Positions 6,375-14,362 are shown, numbered from the stretch's first letter. The stretch is DNA of 29,183 bases from Candidatus Vogelbacteria bacterium CG10_big_fil_rev_8_21_14_0_10_51_16 (GCA_002774795.1 PCYI01000029.1:8426-37608), one strand, 5' to 3'. Numbers and translations are program-made. Notes: generated from the sequence alone by a model not told the origin.

Positions 6375-7736
6375 ATGACACATGTATCTTCGACGCCTCT
6401 GGCGTCCACCCCAAACACCGGAGCAAAGCTCGGTGCGCGGTTAAGTTTTCGAGACTTGGGCCTCGCCCAACTGCTTTTAGACATTCTGGAAAAATTAAAG
6501 TTAGTCGACCCCACGCCCATTCAGGCGAAGGCTATTCCTCTCGCCCTTACAGGCTCGGACGTAATCGGCATCGCCCAGACAGGCACAGGCAAGACCTTTG
6601 CTTTTGGTCTGCCCATGCTTCAACGCCTCGCCATCCACAAAGGAACGGGGCTGGTTTTGGTTCCTACCCGCGAGCTCGCTCTCCAAGTGGAGGAGTCTCT
6701 GCAAAAAGTGGGCCGGTCTCTTTCTCTGCGCACGGCGGTCATTGTCGGTGGCGCTTCAATGGGCAAGCAGATTCAAGCCATCCGCAGTAAACCGCACGTG
6801 CTAGTGGCCACCCCCGGTCGCTTAAACGACCACCTTCAACAAAAGACAGTCAATCTAAACGATGTGCAGGTGCTCGTCCTCGATGAGGCCGACCATATGC
6901 TCGACATGGGCTTCGAACCCCAGATTAAAAAAATCCTCGCGCACGTTCCCAAGGATAGGCAAACCCTGCTCTTCTCGGCCACTATGCCGCCAAAAATCCG
7001 GGCCATGACCTCTGCCTACATGCGCTCGCCCGCCGTAGTAGAAGCGGCCCCTTCCGGCACCTCGGCGGAAAAGGTACAGCAAGAGCTTTATGTAGTCACC
7101 AAAGATGAAAAGACGCGCCTTCTCGAGCATGTGCTCGGCAGTCACGAGGGAAGCGTGCTCGTCTTTTCGCGCACCAAGCACGGTGCTAAAAAGCTCACGC
7201 GCCATGTCGGCCAAATGGGCCACACCGCCGCCGAAATTCATTCCAATAAATCATTGGTTCAGCGACGCGCGGCTCTCGACGGTTTCAAGAGTGGCAAGCA
7301 TCGCGTGCTCATAGCCACCGACATTGCCGCTCGAGGGATTGACGTCTCCGACATCGCGCTAGTCGTAAACTACGATTTGCCCACCAACCCGGAAGACTAC
7401 GTGCACCGCATCGGGCGCACCGCCCGAGCGGGCAAGAGTGGCAAGGCCATCTCCTTTGCGGAACGCAATCAACGCCGAGACGTGCAGATTATCGAGCGCC
7501 TTATTCGCAAAACACTGCGCCCGAGCGTCCTCCCCGAGCTTCCACCGGCCCGCATCCCAAACCCCGCCCCTCCGGAGCGCCCAGAGCGAAGCCCTCGAGC
7601 ATTTTATCCACGGCGAGACTCCTCGCGGGGAAGTGGCGCGCCTCGAACCGCAAACAGAGGGACACGCTCGCCTCTCACCCGAGGCCGTCCCCAAAGAAAC
7701 AGCCAGCGCTTCGGCCGTCAACCGGCCCGCACCTAA
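6375..7736 (+). CDS. DEAD-box ATP-dependent RNA helicase
   Basis: 453 aa from the ATG at 6375; a GTG at 6357 is also in frame and neither has a ribosome site. It unwinds RNA, probably for ribosome assembly, mRNA turnover or cold adaptation. Motifs in order: Q-motif PTPIQAKAIP, motif I AQTGTGKT (67-74), PTRELALQ, TPGRL, DEAD (170-173), SATMP, then the second RecA domain with VLIATDIAARGIDV and YVHRIGRTARAGKSG. The last 60 residues are a basic, Pro/Arg-rich disordered tail, as in RhlE-type enzymes, likely for RNA binding. It is preceded by a strong promoter and a structured leader and followed by a strong hairpin, so it is probably monocistronic. Confidence 0.93.
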   Translation: MTHVSSTPLASTPNTGAKLGARLSFRDLGLAQLLLDILEKLKLVDPTPIQAKAIPLALTGSDVIGIAQTGTGKTFAFGLPMLQRLAIHKGTGLVLVPTRELALQVEESLQKVGRSLSLRTAVIVGGASMGKQIQAIRSKPHVLVATPGRLNDHLQQKTVNLNDVQVLVLDEADHMLDMGFEPQIKKILAHVPKDRQTLLFSATMPPKIRAMTSAYMRSPAVVEAAPSGTSAEKVQQELYVVTKDEKTRLLEHVLGSHEGSVLVFSRTKHGAKKLTRHVGQMGHTAAEIHSNKSLVQRRAALDGFKSGKHRVLIATDIAARGIDVSDIALVVNYDLPTNPEDYVHRIGRTARAGKSGKAISFAERNQRRDVQIIERLIRKTLRPSVLPELPPARIPNPAPPERPERSPRAFYPRRDSSRGSGAPRTANRGTRSPLTRGRPQRNSQRFGRQPART

Positions 7737-7773
7737 GGCGCACATCCATCACTCCACAAACTCCCAGTCACTT

Positions 7774-7818
7774 AACCCCCAAAACCCCAGTCACTTAGTG
7801 ACTGGGGTTTTGGGGGTT
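7774..7818 (+). terminator. Long hairpin terminator after the DEAD-box helicase
   Basis: Arms at 7774-7795 and 7797-7818 are perfect complements (AACCCCCAAAACCCC and on through AGTCACT). It lies 37 nt after the helicase stop. The trailing T-run is only TTT, so the very strong stem may do most of the work. A related CACTAAGTGAC motif occurs at 17813 after rsmE. Confidence 0.65.
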
Positions 7819-7902
7819 TGATTCCAAGGTCACTCTTTGCTAAGCTCTCGATGGACAGCAAAACAAGTAACGTCCGTAAGGACCGGATCGAAGGAGGCAA
7901 CA

Positions 7903-8430
7903 ATGCCCGCACCCAAAGGGAGAATGTTCCCCAAGTTTCTGGAGGAGCACAGAATTGAGATCATGGGAATCATCGACCGGGTCGTTTCGATGGCATTCAC
8001 CACGTTCACGATGGAGCGCGACGATCTCCACGTGGTGGTGCTTGCCCCCACCATCGAGGACGACCGTAAGGAGAACTACCCGGCCTGGCCCAACTACTCC
8101 ATGATACCAGCGGCCTTCTGTGAGTACAGCCACGGCGACAGTTCGAAGTGGGAGTATCACTTCGATACAATCGCGCAGTGTAAGGTGCTTCAGCTCTGGA
8201 ATGATCGCAACGACGAGCGCACAGACATCCAGCCCCACCTACTCTTTCCGGGCGATACGCCATACTGGGGCGGCGTCAAGCGCCACGGCCTCGCGGTCTC
8301 CTGCTCGGGAGTCCAGCCCTGGTTCGACCAGATGATCGCGGGCATGATCGCTGACGCAATCAAGGCGTTCTGCTATGATACCTGGATGAATAGCAAGGCG
8401 AAGCAGGAAGGCCTCGAGTTCCTCCCCTGA
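7903..8430 (+). CDS. Uncharacterised 175-aa protein, faintly GlcG/HbpS-like
   Basis: The start is the ATG at 7903 behind a strong GAAGGAGG site; longer upstream frames are not needed. The protein is soluble, with no signal peptide. The C-terminal half reads HLLFPGDTPYWGGVKRHGL, then AVSCSGVQPWFDQMIAGMIADAI. This recalls the heme-degrading GlcG/HbpS domain, where FPGGxP, DGxxVGAIGVSG and D-x-x-IA follow in that order. The resemblance is short and the N-terminal half is unlike that family. The gene is a single unit with its own terminator at 8461. It shares the strong ribosome site plus terminator layout with the genes at 19759 and 24813-25426. Confidence 0.6.
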   Translation: MPAPKGRMFPKFLEEHRIEIMGIIDRVVSMAFTTFTMERDDLHVVVLAPTIEDDRKENYPAWPNYSMIPAAFCEYSHGDSSKWEYHFDTIAQCKVLQLWNDRNDERTDIQPHLLFPGDTPYWGGVKRHGLAVSCSGVQPWFDQMIAGMIADAIKAFCYDTWMNSKAKQEGLEFLP

Positions 8431-8460
8431 TCTATACCCCGAGCCACTGAGCTCACCCAT

Positions 8461-8492
8461 AGCCGACCTCACCCGGGGTCGGCTAATCTTTT
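8461..8492 (+). terminator. Intrinsic terminator of the 175-aa gene
   Basis: AGCCGACC (8461-8468) pairs with GGTCGGCT (8477-8484), followed by AATCTTTT. It lies 31 nt past the stop codon at 8430. Confidence 0.8.
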
Positions 8493-8608
8493 AAACACCA
8501 TCGATAAGGTGTGCAACTTAAATTTAACCAGTCGCGGCCGATGAAAGGAGCGGAAACTTAACCATGGTGACAGGTGCGGTCGGTTGCGCCTTGTCGCCGG
8601 CCACACAC

Positions 8609-8821
8609 TCATGCAAAGCTAAATGCTACTGAAGTCAACGCAGGCTCTTCCATTTCTTCACTTTCCAACCGGTCTGCAAGTACGCGCAAGGCGAGGGCTT
8701 CAACCTTAGCGGTTGCCTCCTCTTTTGTCTCACCATAAGTAACTACACCTGGTAGCTCTATAATCTCTGCTATCCAGCGTCCATCTTGCTCTCGCTCAAG
8801 TTCAATAGTAAATCTATTCAT
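8609..8821 (-). CDS. HicB-like antitoxin-fold protein, apparently orphan
   Basis: 70 aa. FTIELEREQDGRWIAEIIELPGVVTYGETKEEATAKVEALALRVL has the HicB core: a three-strand sheet carrying E-L-P-G, then Y-G-E-T-x-E-E-A before a helix. Length and the absence of a DNA-binding C-terminus match the short DUF1902/HicB-like group. HicB normally precedes hicA on the same strand. Downstream there is only a 47-codon frame (8612-8469, overlapping the HicB stop as ATGA) with no HicA features. The protein may be a solitary antitoxin or act on the HicA at 3525. No Shine-Dalgarno site is visible. Confidence 0.75.
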   Translation of the reverse strand: MNRFTIELEREQDGRWIAEIIELPGVVTYGETKEEATAKVEALALRVLADRLESEEMEEPALTSVAFSFA

Positions 8822-8889
8822 GACGGCATATTACCACAGACGTCTTTCTGTTAATATGCATTAACGCACAATACTGGAATTGACAAACA

Positions 8890-9279
8890 CTACCCCCGCA
8901 CTCGCCACCAGCCGCGCAGACCGCGAGGCCAGCCTTGCAGAAGCAGGAGGGCAAGAGGCGCGCCCCAGTTTGCCCATCGCTCGACGAAATCCCAGATGGG
9001 CTCGCCGACCAAGGGCCGCACCAGAGCGGTCCAAAATCCCCAGAAGGCGGCCCACAGGAGGATGAGTCGTATGGGCTTCACAAGCACGAAAATGGCCACA
9101 ATGATATCAAGCAGGCCCACCAAAATAATAAGCTGGGCGGCCAGCTCCGGGGTAGCCCCGGTGAGCTCGCTCACCCACCCCCCCCACTGCGGCTTGCCCA
9201 AAAGCGCAAACACTCCGTGACCCAAAAACTCGCCCGCCACCGCGATACGAAGCACCCATTCTGCCTTTTTATGATTCAT
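8890..9279 (-). CDS. DoxX-like small membrane protein
   Basis: 129 aa from the ATG at 9279 (an earlier in-frame start at 9312 is less likely). It has four hydrophobic segments and the DoxX-like start EWVLRIAVAGEFLGHGVFALLG, with G-E-F-x-G-H-G in the first helix and IILVGLLDIIVAIFVLV in the second. DoxX-family proteins sit in the cytoplasmic membrane and have been tied to thiosulfate oxidation or detoxifying redox complexes. It lies about 80 nt beyond the end of copA on the same strand and might be read through from the copper operon. The exact role is unknown. Confidence 0.6.
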   Translation of the reverse strand: MNHKKAEWVLRIAVAGEFLGHGVFALLGKPQWGGWVSELTGATPELAAQLIILVGLLDIIVAIFVLVKPIRLILLWAAFWGFWTALVRPLVGEPIWDFVERWANWGAPLALLLLQGWPRGLRGWWRVRG

Positions 9280-9361
9280 GATAGTGAGAATTAATGATAA
9301 ACAGTATGACACACTAAAACCAAGGAGCCTGTTGAAAACAAAAAGGGCATTGTCACACGGC

Positions 9362-11602
9362 CTAGCTCCGCTTTAGGCGCAGGGAGTTCAGCACTACCGA
9401 AATAGAGCTCAAGGCCATGGCGGCCGAGGCGAAGATGGGATTCATCAAGGGGACGCCTAAAGGGTAGAGAACGCCCATGGCGACCGGAATAAGCAGGACA
9501 TTGTAGCCAAAGGCCCAAAAGAGGTTCTGCTTGATTACGCGCATGGTGGTACGGGAGAGCTCAAGGGCGCGGCCCACGCTCCGCAAGTCTTTATTGACCA
9601 AAGTGATACTGGCCGCCTCCATGGCCACGTCGGTGCCTGTCGCCATGGCGATGCCGACATCCGCGGCCGCGAGGGCCGGAGCGTCGTTCACCCCGTCCCC
9701 AATCATAGCCACCACCGCGCCCCCCGCTTGAAGTTTGCGAATCTCTTTTTCCTTATCCTGTGGCAGGACTTCGGCGAGCACTTGGTCAATGCCAAGCGAA
9801 GTAGCGATAGCTTTGGCCGTGCGTTGATTGTCGCCCGTAATCATAATCGTGCTAATCTGCTTTGCTCGCAACTCTTCAATAGCTCCCCGCGCCGACTCTT
9901 TGAGCGTATCAGCAATGGCCACAAACCCCATAAGCTCTGTGCCTCGCGCGAGAGCCACCACCGTCTTCCCCCCCCGTTCGAGCGCCTCCATCTTTTCTGC
10001 GTGCATTTGATAGCTAACACCTTCACGCTTGAGCAAGCGGCCACTTCCAAGAAAAACTTTATCCGCGCCAACAACACCCGTGACACCGTGTCCGGCGACT
10101 GCCTCAAACTTAGTTACCTCCCGCAAAGGAAGGCTGTCTGCAACCGCCCTTCGCACAATGGCATCGGCAAGCGGATGCTCCGACCCTCGCTCGAGCGAGG
10201 CGGCCAGCGCAAGAATATCGGCTTCTCTTGCAGAACCGACAGACACCACATCCGTCACCTCCGGCTTGCCGTAGGTGAGCGTGCCCGTCTTATCAAACAC
10301 AATGGTTGTCACCTTGTGCGCCGTCTCAAGACTCTCGGCATCCTTAATGAGAATCCCGTGCAGAGCACCCTTGCCGGTGCCGACCATAATGGCGGTCGGG
10401 GTGGCCAAACCCATGGCGCACGGGCAGGCGATAATCAAGACCGCGATGCTGTTCAAAAGCGCGTAGGACAAAGTGGGAGCGGGGCCAAGAACATACCAAA
10501 GCACAAAAGTGGCAATGGCCAGCATGAGCACAATCGGTACAAAGTAGGCGGACACCGCATCGGCCAGACGCTCGATGGGCGCCTTACTGCCTTGCGCCTC
10601 CTCGACAAGCTTTATAATCTGCGCGAGCATCGTCTCCGAACCCACCTTGGTCGCGCGCATGGTGAAGGTGCCGGTGGTATTCATGGTGGCCCCAATCACG
10701 ACCGACCCGGACTGTTTTTCGCTGGGCATACTCTCTCCCGTTACCATCGACTCATCCACGGCCGACTCGCCTTCGCTCACCACTCCATCCACTGGAATCT
10801 TCTCTCCCGGGCGCACCCGCAAGAGGTCGCCCACCCGCACCGACTCAATCGGCACATCCGTTTCCATTCCGTCCTTCACTAGACGCGCCGTTTTCGCCTG
10901 CAGGCCAATCAGTTTGGTAATCGCTTCGGAGGTGCCGGCCTTTGCCTTGGCTTCGAAATAACGGCCAAGCAGGATAAGACCGATAATAATGGTAGAGACA
11001 TCAAAATACGGTTCGGGAGCAATGCCAAGTTTGCTCACGGCTTCGGGCGCGAGCGTAATCACAAGTGAATACAGATAAGCGACACTGGTGCCGATGGCTA
11101 CCAGCGTGTCCATGGTGGCAGTACGATTCTTCAAGGCCGGCCAAGCGGCGCGATAGAAGACAAGCCCAATCCACAACTGTACCGGCGTGGCCAGTAGGAG
11201 TTGCACGAGTGGGCGCGTCAGTACCTCCGGCGCCAAGCTCATCAGACCGGGAAAACTACCCCAGAGAATAAGCCCGCCAAGCACTAGGCTAATCCCCACT
11301 TTCCGCTTTAGCTCGGCGAGCTCGCGCAACTTTTCCAGTTTTCCCGTTTCCGGGGTCGTCTCTTCAGTCAGAATGGCCGTGTAGCCCACGCCCGCCACCG
11401 CCCGAGCGAGAAGTTCGTCCGAGACCAGCCCCGCGTCATACTCGACTGTCGCCCGTGCTGTCGCCAGATTGACCGTGGCCTCGCGCACCCCCGGCACCGC
11501 CTTAAGGGCGCGTTCCAAGGTAAAGACGCACGACGCGCAATGCATGCCTTTGATGCGAAAACTTCGCTTCGCGAGTTTGTGGTTAGTTAGTTCATGGTTC
11601 AT
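9362..11602 (-). CDS. copA: Copper-exporting P1B-type ATPase
   Basis: 746 aa, last gene of the csoR operon. It pumps Cu(I) out across the membrane with ATP. One N-terminal heavy-metal domain has GMHCASC (19-25). Then come the actuator TGE (288-290), the metal-binding CPC in the transmembrane helix IACPCAMG (393-395), the phosphorylated D437 in DKTGT, SEHPL in the nucleotide domain, and MITGDN and GDGVNDAPAL. The C-terminal helices carry the N and M-x-x-S residues expected of Cu(I) pumps (YNVLLIPVAMG and NPIFASAAMALSSISVV). The first 12 residues (MNHELTNHKLAK) come from a 7-base-period repeat tract; the ATG at 11602 has no ribosome site. Regulation is expected through CsoR. Confidence 0.95.
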   Translation of the reverse strand: MNHELTNHKLAKRSFRIKGMHCASCVFTLERALKAVPGVREATVNLATARATVEYDAGLVSDELLARAVAGVGYTAILTEETTPETGKLEKLRELAELKRKVGISLVLGGLILWGSFPGLMSLAPEVLTRPLVQLLLATPVQLWIGLVFYRAAWPALKNRTATMDTLVAIGTSVAYLYSLVITLAPEAVSKLGIAPEPYFDVSTIIIGLILLGRYFEAKAKAGTSEAITKLIGLQAKTARLVKDGMETDVPIESVRVGDLLRVRPGEKIPVDGVVSEGESAVDESMVTGESMPSEKQSGSVVIGATMNTTGTFTMRATKVGSETMLAQIIKLVEEAQGSKAPIERLADAVSAYFVPIVLMLAIATFVLWYVLGPAPTLSYALLNSIAVLIIACPCAMGLATPTAIMVGTGKGALHGILIKDAESLETAHKVTTIVFDKTGTLTYGKPEVTDVVSVGSAREADILALAASLERGSEHPLADAIVRRAVADSLPLREVTKFEAVAGHGVTGVVGADKVFLGSGRLLKREGVSYQMHAEKMEALERGGKTVVALARGTELMGFVAIADTLKESARGAIEELRAKQISTIMITGDNQRTAKAIATSLGIDQVLAEVLPQDKEKEIRKLQAGGAVVAMIGDGVNDAPALAAADVGIAMATGTDVAMEAASITLVNKDLRSVGRALELSRTTMRVIKQNLFWAFGYNVLLIPVAMGVLYPLGVPLMNPIFASAAMALSSISVVLNSLRLKRS

Positions 11603-11660
11603 AGTTAACTTAGCGAAGTCTTGAGTTTACTGATCATTGTCGCATTTATAATTCTCTATC

Positions 11661-11688
11661 AACTACTAACTACTAACTACTTTCTACT
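11661..11688. repeat. Heptamer tandem repeat (AACTACT)3 plus TTCTACT
   Basis: Four 7-base units between copA and the cupredoxin gene. The TAG stop of the cupredoxin gene (11684-11686) falls inside the last unit. A second 7-base-period tract of the GGTTAGT/GGTTCAT type lies at 11574-11609 and covers the copA start codon. Confidence 0.8.
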
Positions 11689-12046
11689 CGACTATAATCT
11701 TCCCGTGGAACATGTTCATACCGCAGGAAAACTGATAGGTGCCGGCCTTTTGTGGAACAATCGTGATTGAAACTCGCTCGTTTAGGGGTAACTGTTTGCG
11801 GATTTTGAAGTCAGGTATAAGCACCTCTTCCAGACAGCTGGAGGAGTCGGTGCGGTGAAAGACAAGCGTCGTCGGCTTTCCGAGACTTACACTAATAATC
11901 TCCGGCCTGTAGCCGCCTTGCACAGTAATCTCAACAGTGCCACTTGCCACCGCCTCCGCTTTCGGTTTGCGTTTCAAAAAAGACCAATACACAAAACCGA
12001 TAAGCAGAATGCCGACAACAATAACGATGACTTGGTCTATGGTCAT
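11684..12046 (-). CDS. Membrane-anchored cupredoxin-like protein of the copper operon
   Basis: 120 aa. A single N-terminal helix (4-23) anchors the protein, and a cupredoxin fold (38-120) should face outside. Likely copper ligands are H64 and C71 (FHRTDSSSCLEE) and the cluster C108-x-M110-x-M112-x-H114 in FSCGMNMFHG. This C/M/M/H cluster resembles cupredoxin-like domains found beside, or fused to, CopA pumps, where they bind copper on the outer face. It lies between csoR and copA, supporting a copper-handling role: passing copper to or from the pump. No Shine-Dalgarno site is visible. The stop codon is supplied by a heptamer repeat. Confidence 0.82.
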   Translation of the reverse strand: MTIDQVIVIVVGILLIGFVYWSFLKRKPKAEAVASGTVEITVQGGYRPEIISVSLGKPTTLVFHRTDSSSCLEEVLIPDFKIRKQLPLNERVSITIVPQKAGTYQFSCGMNMFHGKIIVE

Positions 12047-12073
12047 AAAAATGAGTCTTTTCTATGCTGTCGC

Positions 12074-12280
12074 TTAGTGGCAAGTGTGTTTTTGCTCTCC
12101 CTTGTCTTTTCCTCCGTGCGTTTCTCCGTGTCCCCCGCAGCAGCCCTGCCCGCCGTGTCCCGCATTCCCTGTTGCCATTCGCACCAACCAAACCACTAAA
12201 GCAATCACAAGTGCCCAAAATAAAATCATCCAGAGTCCGCCAAGACCCATAAATCCCAAACCAAATGTTGTTCCCATCAT
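12074..12280 (-). CDS. Small membrane protein with Cys/His/Gly-rich tail
   Basis: 68 aa. Two methionines (12280, 12277) start a single hydrophobic segment (about 5-35, GLWMILFWALVIALVVWLV). A polar tail follows with NAGHGGQGCCGGHGETHGG and ends in EQKHTCH. The tail has five His and three Cys in 28 residues, a likely soft-metal site. It lies between csoR and the cupredoxin gene on the same strand. A role as a membrane-tethered copper buffer or chaperone is inferred from position and composition. I know no characterised homologue. Confidence 0.7.
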   Translation of the reverse strand: MMGTTFGLGFMGLGGLWMILFWALVIALVVWLVRMATGNAGHGGQGCCGGHGETHGGKDKGEQKHTCH

Positions 12281-12313
12281 TTTTGTTATGTTTTTAATTG
12301 CTAATGGCTATAA

Positions 12314-12586
12314 CTATCTGTGCGACAAGGTGTACATCTTAATCAATTCTTGCACCGCTTTTTCATTGTCGCCTTTAGTTTGCATCTGATGCTTGACGTG
12401 CGTGCGCAGATGATTTTCCAGGATAAAGGCGTCCAAGCTCTTGAGAGAGCACTGGATGGAAAGCGACTGGCCGAGCAAGGTCGGGCAGTACTCCTCCTTC
12501 TCGATAGCCTTCCCGAGCCCCGAGAGCTGACCGGCGATAATCTTCACCCGATGCATCGCCCGCTGTTTTAATTTCTGGTCAAGCAT
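12314..12586 (-). CDS. csoR: CsoR/FrmR-family metal-sensing repressor
   Basis: 90 aa, the family length. It is an all-helical DNA-binding tetramer that releases the operator when metal binds. RVKIIAGQLSGLGKAIEKEEYC matches the first helices of CsoR. In the Cu(I) sensor of Mycobacterium the ligands are C36, H61 and C65. Here the equivalents are C34, H59 and H63, so the last Cys is His; C46 is an extra Cys in the second helix. That set is nearer FrmR/RcnR-type sensors. Its place at the head of the copA operon still argues for copper. A promoter with a G-rich spacer lies 37 nt upstream, probably its own operator. Confidence 0.85.
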   Translation of the reverse strand: MLDQKLKQRAMHRVKIIAGQLSGLGKAIEKEEYCPTLLGQSLSIQCSLKSLDAFILENHLRTHVKHQMQTKGDNEKAVQELIKMYTLSHR

Positions 12587-12622
12587 ACTTATTGCATAAG
12601 TTACATGGTATTATGCCGATAG

Positions 12623-12649
12623 AGTATACCCCTATCACCTATCAGTCAA
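12623..12649 (-). promoter_or_regulatory. Promoter of the csoR-copA operon with candidate CsoR operator
   Basis: Minus strand TTGACT (12649-12644), a 15-nt spacer GATAGGTGATAGGGG, and TATACT (12628-12623). The spacer plus -10 reads TGATAGGGGTATAC, close to the half-sites of CsoR-type operators, which carry a G/C run flanked by TA-rich ends. The short 15-nt spacing is unusual. Confidence 0.55.
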
Positions 12650-12692
12650 GGCAGTAGTCTACAAGAGTGTGGATAACGTTCCACTCTCGGCT

Positions 12693-13226
12693 CTATATTG
12701 GGGCCTTTTCGGGGGCCCGGTCGTTGTTGGTTTCGATGAACTCTTTGATGATTGCTTCGTTAATGGTCTCCTGTTTAAGCAGATAGCCCCAGGAGGTAAG
12801 TGCCACCGGCACATCTAACTCTTTACGCGGTAGCATAATCTTCTTGCCGCTCGCACTTACAAAAGCGCTTCGCACTCGCCCGAGGTCAGCTTCCGACAGT
12901 CCTTCTCGATACCACACTACGGCGGCGCCGTGCTCCATGCTGTGGAGTATGAGTTCGTCTGGCACCGGCTCACTCTTGATACCGGCCCCGGCAACACCAT
13001 CGGCCCAATGCCAGCCGGAAGTCGACGGGTTGGAACCATAGGCCGGATGCTCCTCATTGCGGGCTACGTGTGTGGCGCCTTCATCTGGCATCTTCTCGCC
13101 CATCATAGGCTTCGCCAATCGCGCCTGATTTTCGGAACCACCCTTACTGGAAAGCCACACGCCGCCCATCAAGATAAGTAAGGTGGCAAGCACGACACCT
13201 CCGATAACTTTTTGTTCTGTGGTCAT
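12693..13226 (-). CDS. DUF3105 exported protein
   Basis: 177 aa. A signal anchor (8-26, IGGVVLATLLILMGGVWL) leads to an exported domain. The DUF3105 signature is clear: HPAYGSNPSTSGWH (60-73), then ELILHSMEHGAAVVWY (91-106). The conserved His residues (H60, H73, H95, H99) could bind metal, but no DUF3105 protein has a settled function that I know of. It follows the unrecognised Cys/His protein at 13385 on the same strand, with a long hairpin between. The neighbouring copper and thiol genes suggest an envelope metal or redox role. The ATG has an A-rich lead (AAAAAAACATG) and no ribosome site. Confidence 0.8.
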   Translation of the reverse strand: MTTEQKVIGGVVLATLLILMGGVWLSSKGGSENQARLAKPMMGEKMPDEGATHVARNEEHPAYGSNPSTSGWHWADGVAGAGIKSEPVPDELILHSMEHGAAVVWYREGLSEADLGRVRSAFVSASGKKIMLPRKELDVPVALTSWGYLLKQETINEAIIKEFIETNNDRAPEKAPI

Positions 13227-13276
13227 GTTTTTTTGGTTAACTAATTACTATCCCAGTGAGTGACGAAACTCCTTAG

Positions 13277-13351
13277 AAAACCGTTTTCTCCGAGGTCGTT
13301 CCTCGGGTACTCTCGAGGTGCGACCTCTGCGTATTGGAGAAAACAGGTTTT
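13277..13351. repeat. Long multi-segment hairpin between two envelope genes
   Basis: Nested arms pair in order: AAAACC (13277-13282) with GGTTTT (13346-13351), TTTTCTCC (13284-13291) with GGAGAAAA (13336-13343), GAGGTCG (13292-13298) with CGACCTC (13321-13327), and CCTCG (13301-13305) with CGAGG (13314-13318). It is 75 nt and non-coding. It could be a small palindromic mobile element or a processing and attenuation structure between the DUF3105 gene and its upstream neighbour. Confidence 0.65.
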
Positions 13352-13384
13352 TGGGCTATTTACTAACTCAAAGTTAACTAATTA

Positions 13385-14362
13385 TTATGCGGCACAAGAG
13401 GCACCTCCGCCGCCCCCTTGATTAATTTCTTTGTTAATTGCCTGGAAGGCGGAGGCGCTGGCAAAGTTTTGGCCGACTAACTCTTTTGCCGGTATCTGTG
13501 ACACTTGCAAGCCTCGCGACTCGACAAAAGCGGTAATCGTTTGGTACTGCTCCCTAAACCAAAGCGAGTTCGCGGATAGAGCGGCTTGGTAGAGCTCCTC
13601 ATCAGTCGCCCCCTTGCTTGCCATAAGCTCCATCAGTCCGAGCATGGCCATGCCATGGTTGCAGTCCGGAAAGTGGGTAGCGTTGTTACAGCAGGGGCGA
13701 TAGATATCTTGCGAGACCCGCGTTACCCGCTCTGCTTCTTCCGGCGTAAGCGGAATCATCCGGTGGGCCCCATAATGTTGCATGGTGTCCCCCCGAGCAA
13801 GTGTCCAGCCTCCGGTCGAAGCAAAGTTTCCCGCCCCGCCGTATCGCTCGTCTTGCATAGAGCCTTCGGCGAGCGCTTCATGCGCGTTGCCAAGTCCGAC
13901 CGCCCACAAGAGATTGAGGAAGTAGGATGCGTTTTTGGCATCCATGATGACTTCGGCGGGAGCGTTTGCCGTAAGGAGTGCCTGCTCATCAGTGGTGAGT
14001 CCCCCGCGTGCCTGATAGAGCTCTTGCCACTTACTCTCGTCAATCACTCCTTCGCGGACGAGTGCCGCGCCCATCTCCGCCCAGGGAATAGAGACACTCA
14101 TGCCTTGTCCGGGTCGCGCTACAACGAAACTCTTATTGTCCACATTAAGTGGATAATGCCCGAACGCTCTTGCGGTGACCAGGGAAGAAAGCAGGGCGAC
14201 AGCGAGAAGTAAGGCGACAAACGACTGCCGGCTCACGCGGACTTCAGATAATAGCGGTTTCATCTGCTCTTGAGCCGGTTTTGTCGCGCCTGTTTCAGTC
14301 GCAACTTCGCGCGGTTCTTTGTTGTGATGGTGTTCATGATGATTTGTTGGTTTTTGGTGCAT
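13385..14362 (-). CDS. Unrecognised membrane-anchored protein with PCCNN-FPDCNHG motif
   Basis: 325 aa from the ATG at 14362; the longer frame reads into G/C-rich repeats and is discarded. The cytoplasmic N-terminus is His-rich (NHHEHHHNK, 7-15). One transmembrane segment (48-64) follows, then an exported, mostly helical domain. The striking element is P223-C-C-N-N-A-T-H230-F-P-D-C234-N-H236-G-M, a plausible metal or cofactor site, plus a last Cys at 323 after a Gly run. The sequence has no heme-binding CxxCH. I do not recognise the family; similar sequences may be common in Patescibacteria. Neighbours are CcdA, a CxxC membrane protein and DUF3105, so a role in envelope thiol or copper chemistry is likely but inferred. 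Confidence 0.75.
   Translation of the reverse strand: MHQKPTNHHEHHHNKEPREVATETGATKPAQEQMKPLLSEVRVSRQSFVALLLAVALLSSLVTARAFGHYPLNVDNKSFVVARPGQGMSVSIPWAEMGAALVREGVIDESKWQELYQARGGLTTDEQALLTANAPAEVIMDAKNASYFLNLLWAVGLGNAHEALAEGSMQDERYGGAGNFASTGGWTLARGDTMQHYGAHRMIPLTPEEAERVTRVSQDIYRPCCNNATHFPDCNHGMAMLGLMELMASKGATDEELYQAALSANSLWFREQYQTITAFVESRGLQVSQIPAKELVGQNFASASAFQAINKEINQGGGGGASCAA

Noticed and set aside
8469..8612. 47-codon frame overlapping the orphan hicB stop as ATGA, looking like a coupled hicA
   Set aside because: The translation has no G-S-H motif or HicA core and its end lies in the terminator of the plus-strand gene; treated as chance.
9728..10882. 384-codon plus-strand frame
   Set aside because: It is fully antisense to copA, whose motifs are complete; long antisense frames are expected from its codon usage.
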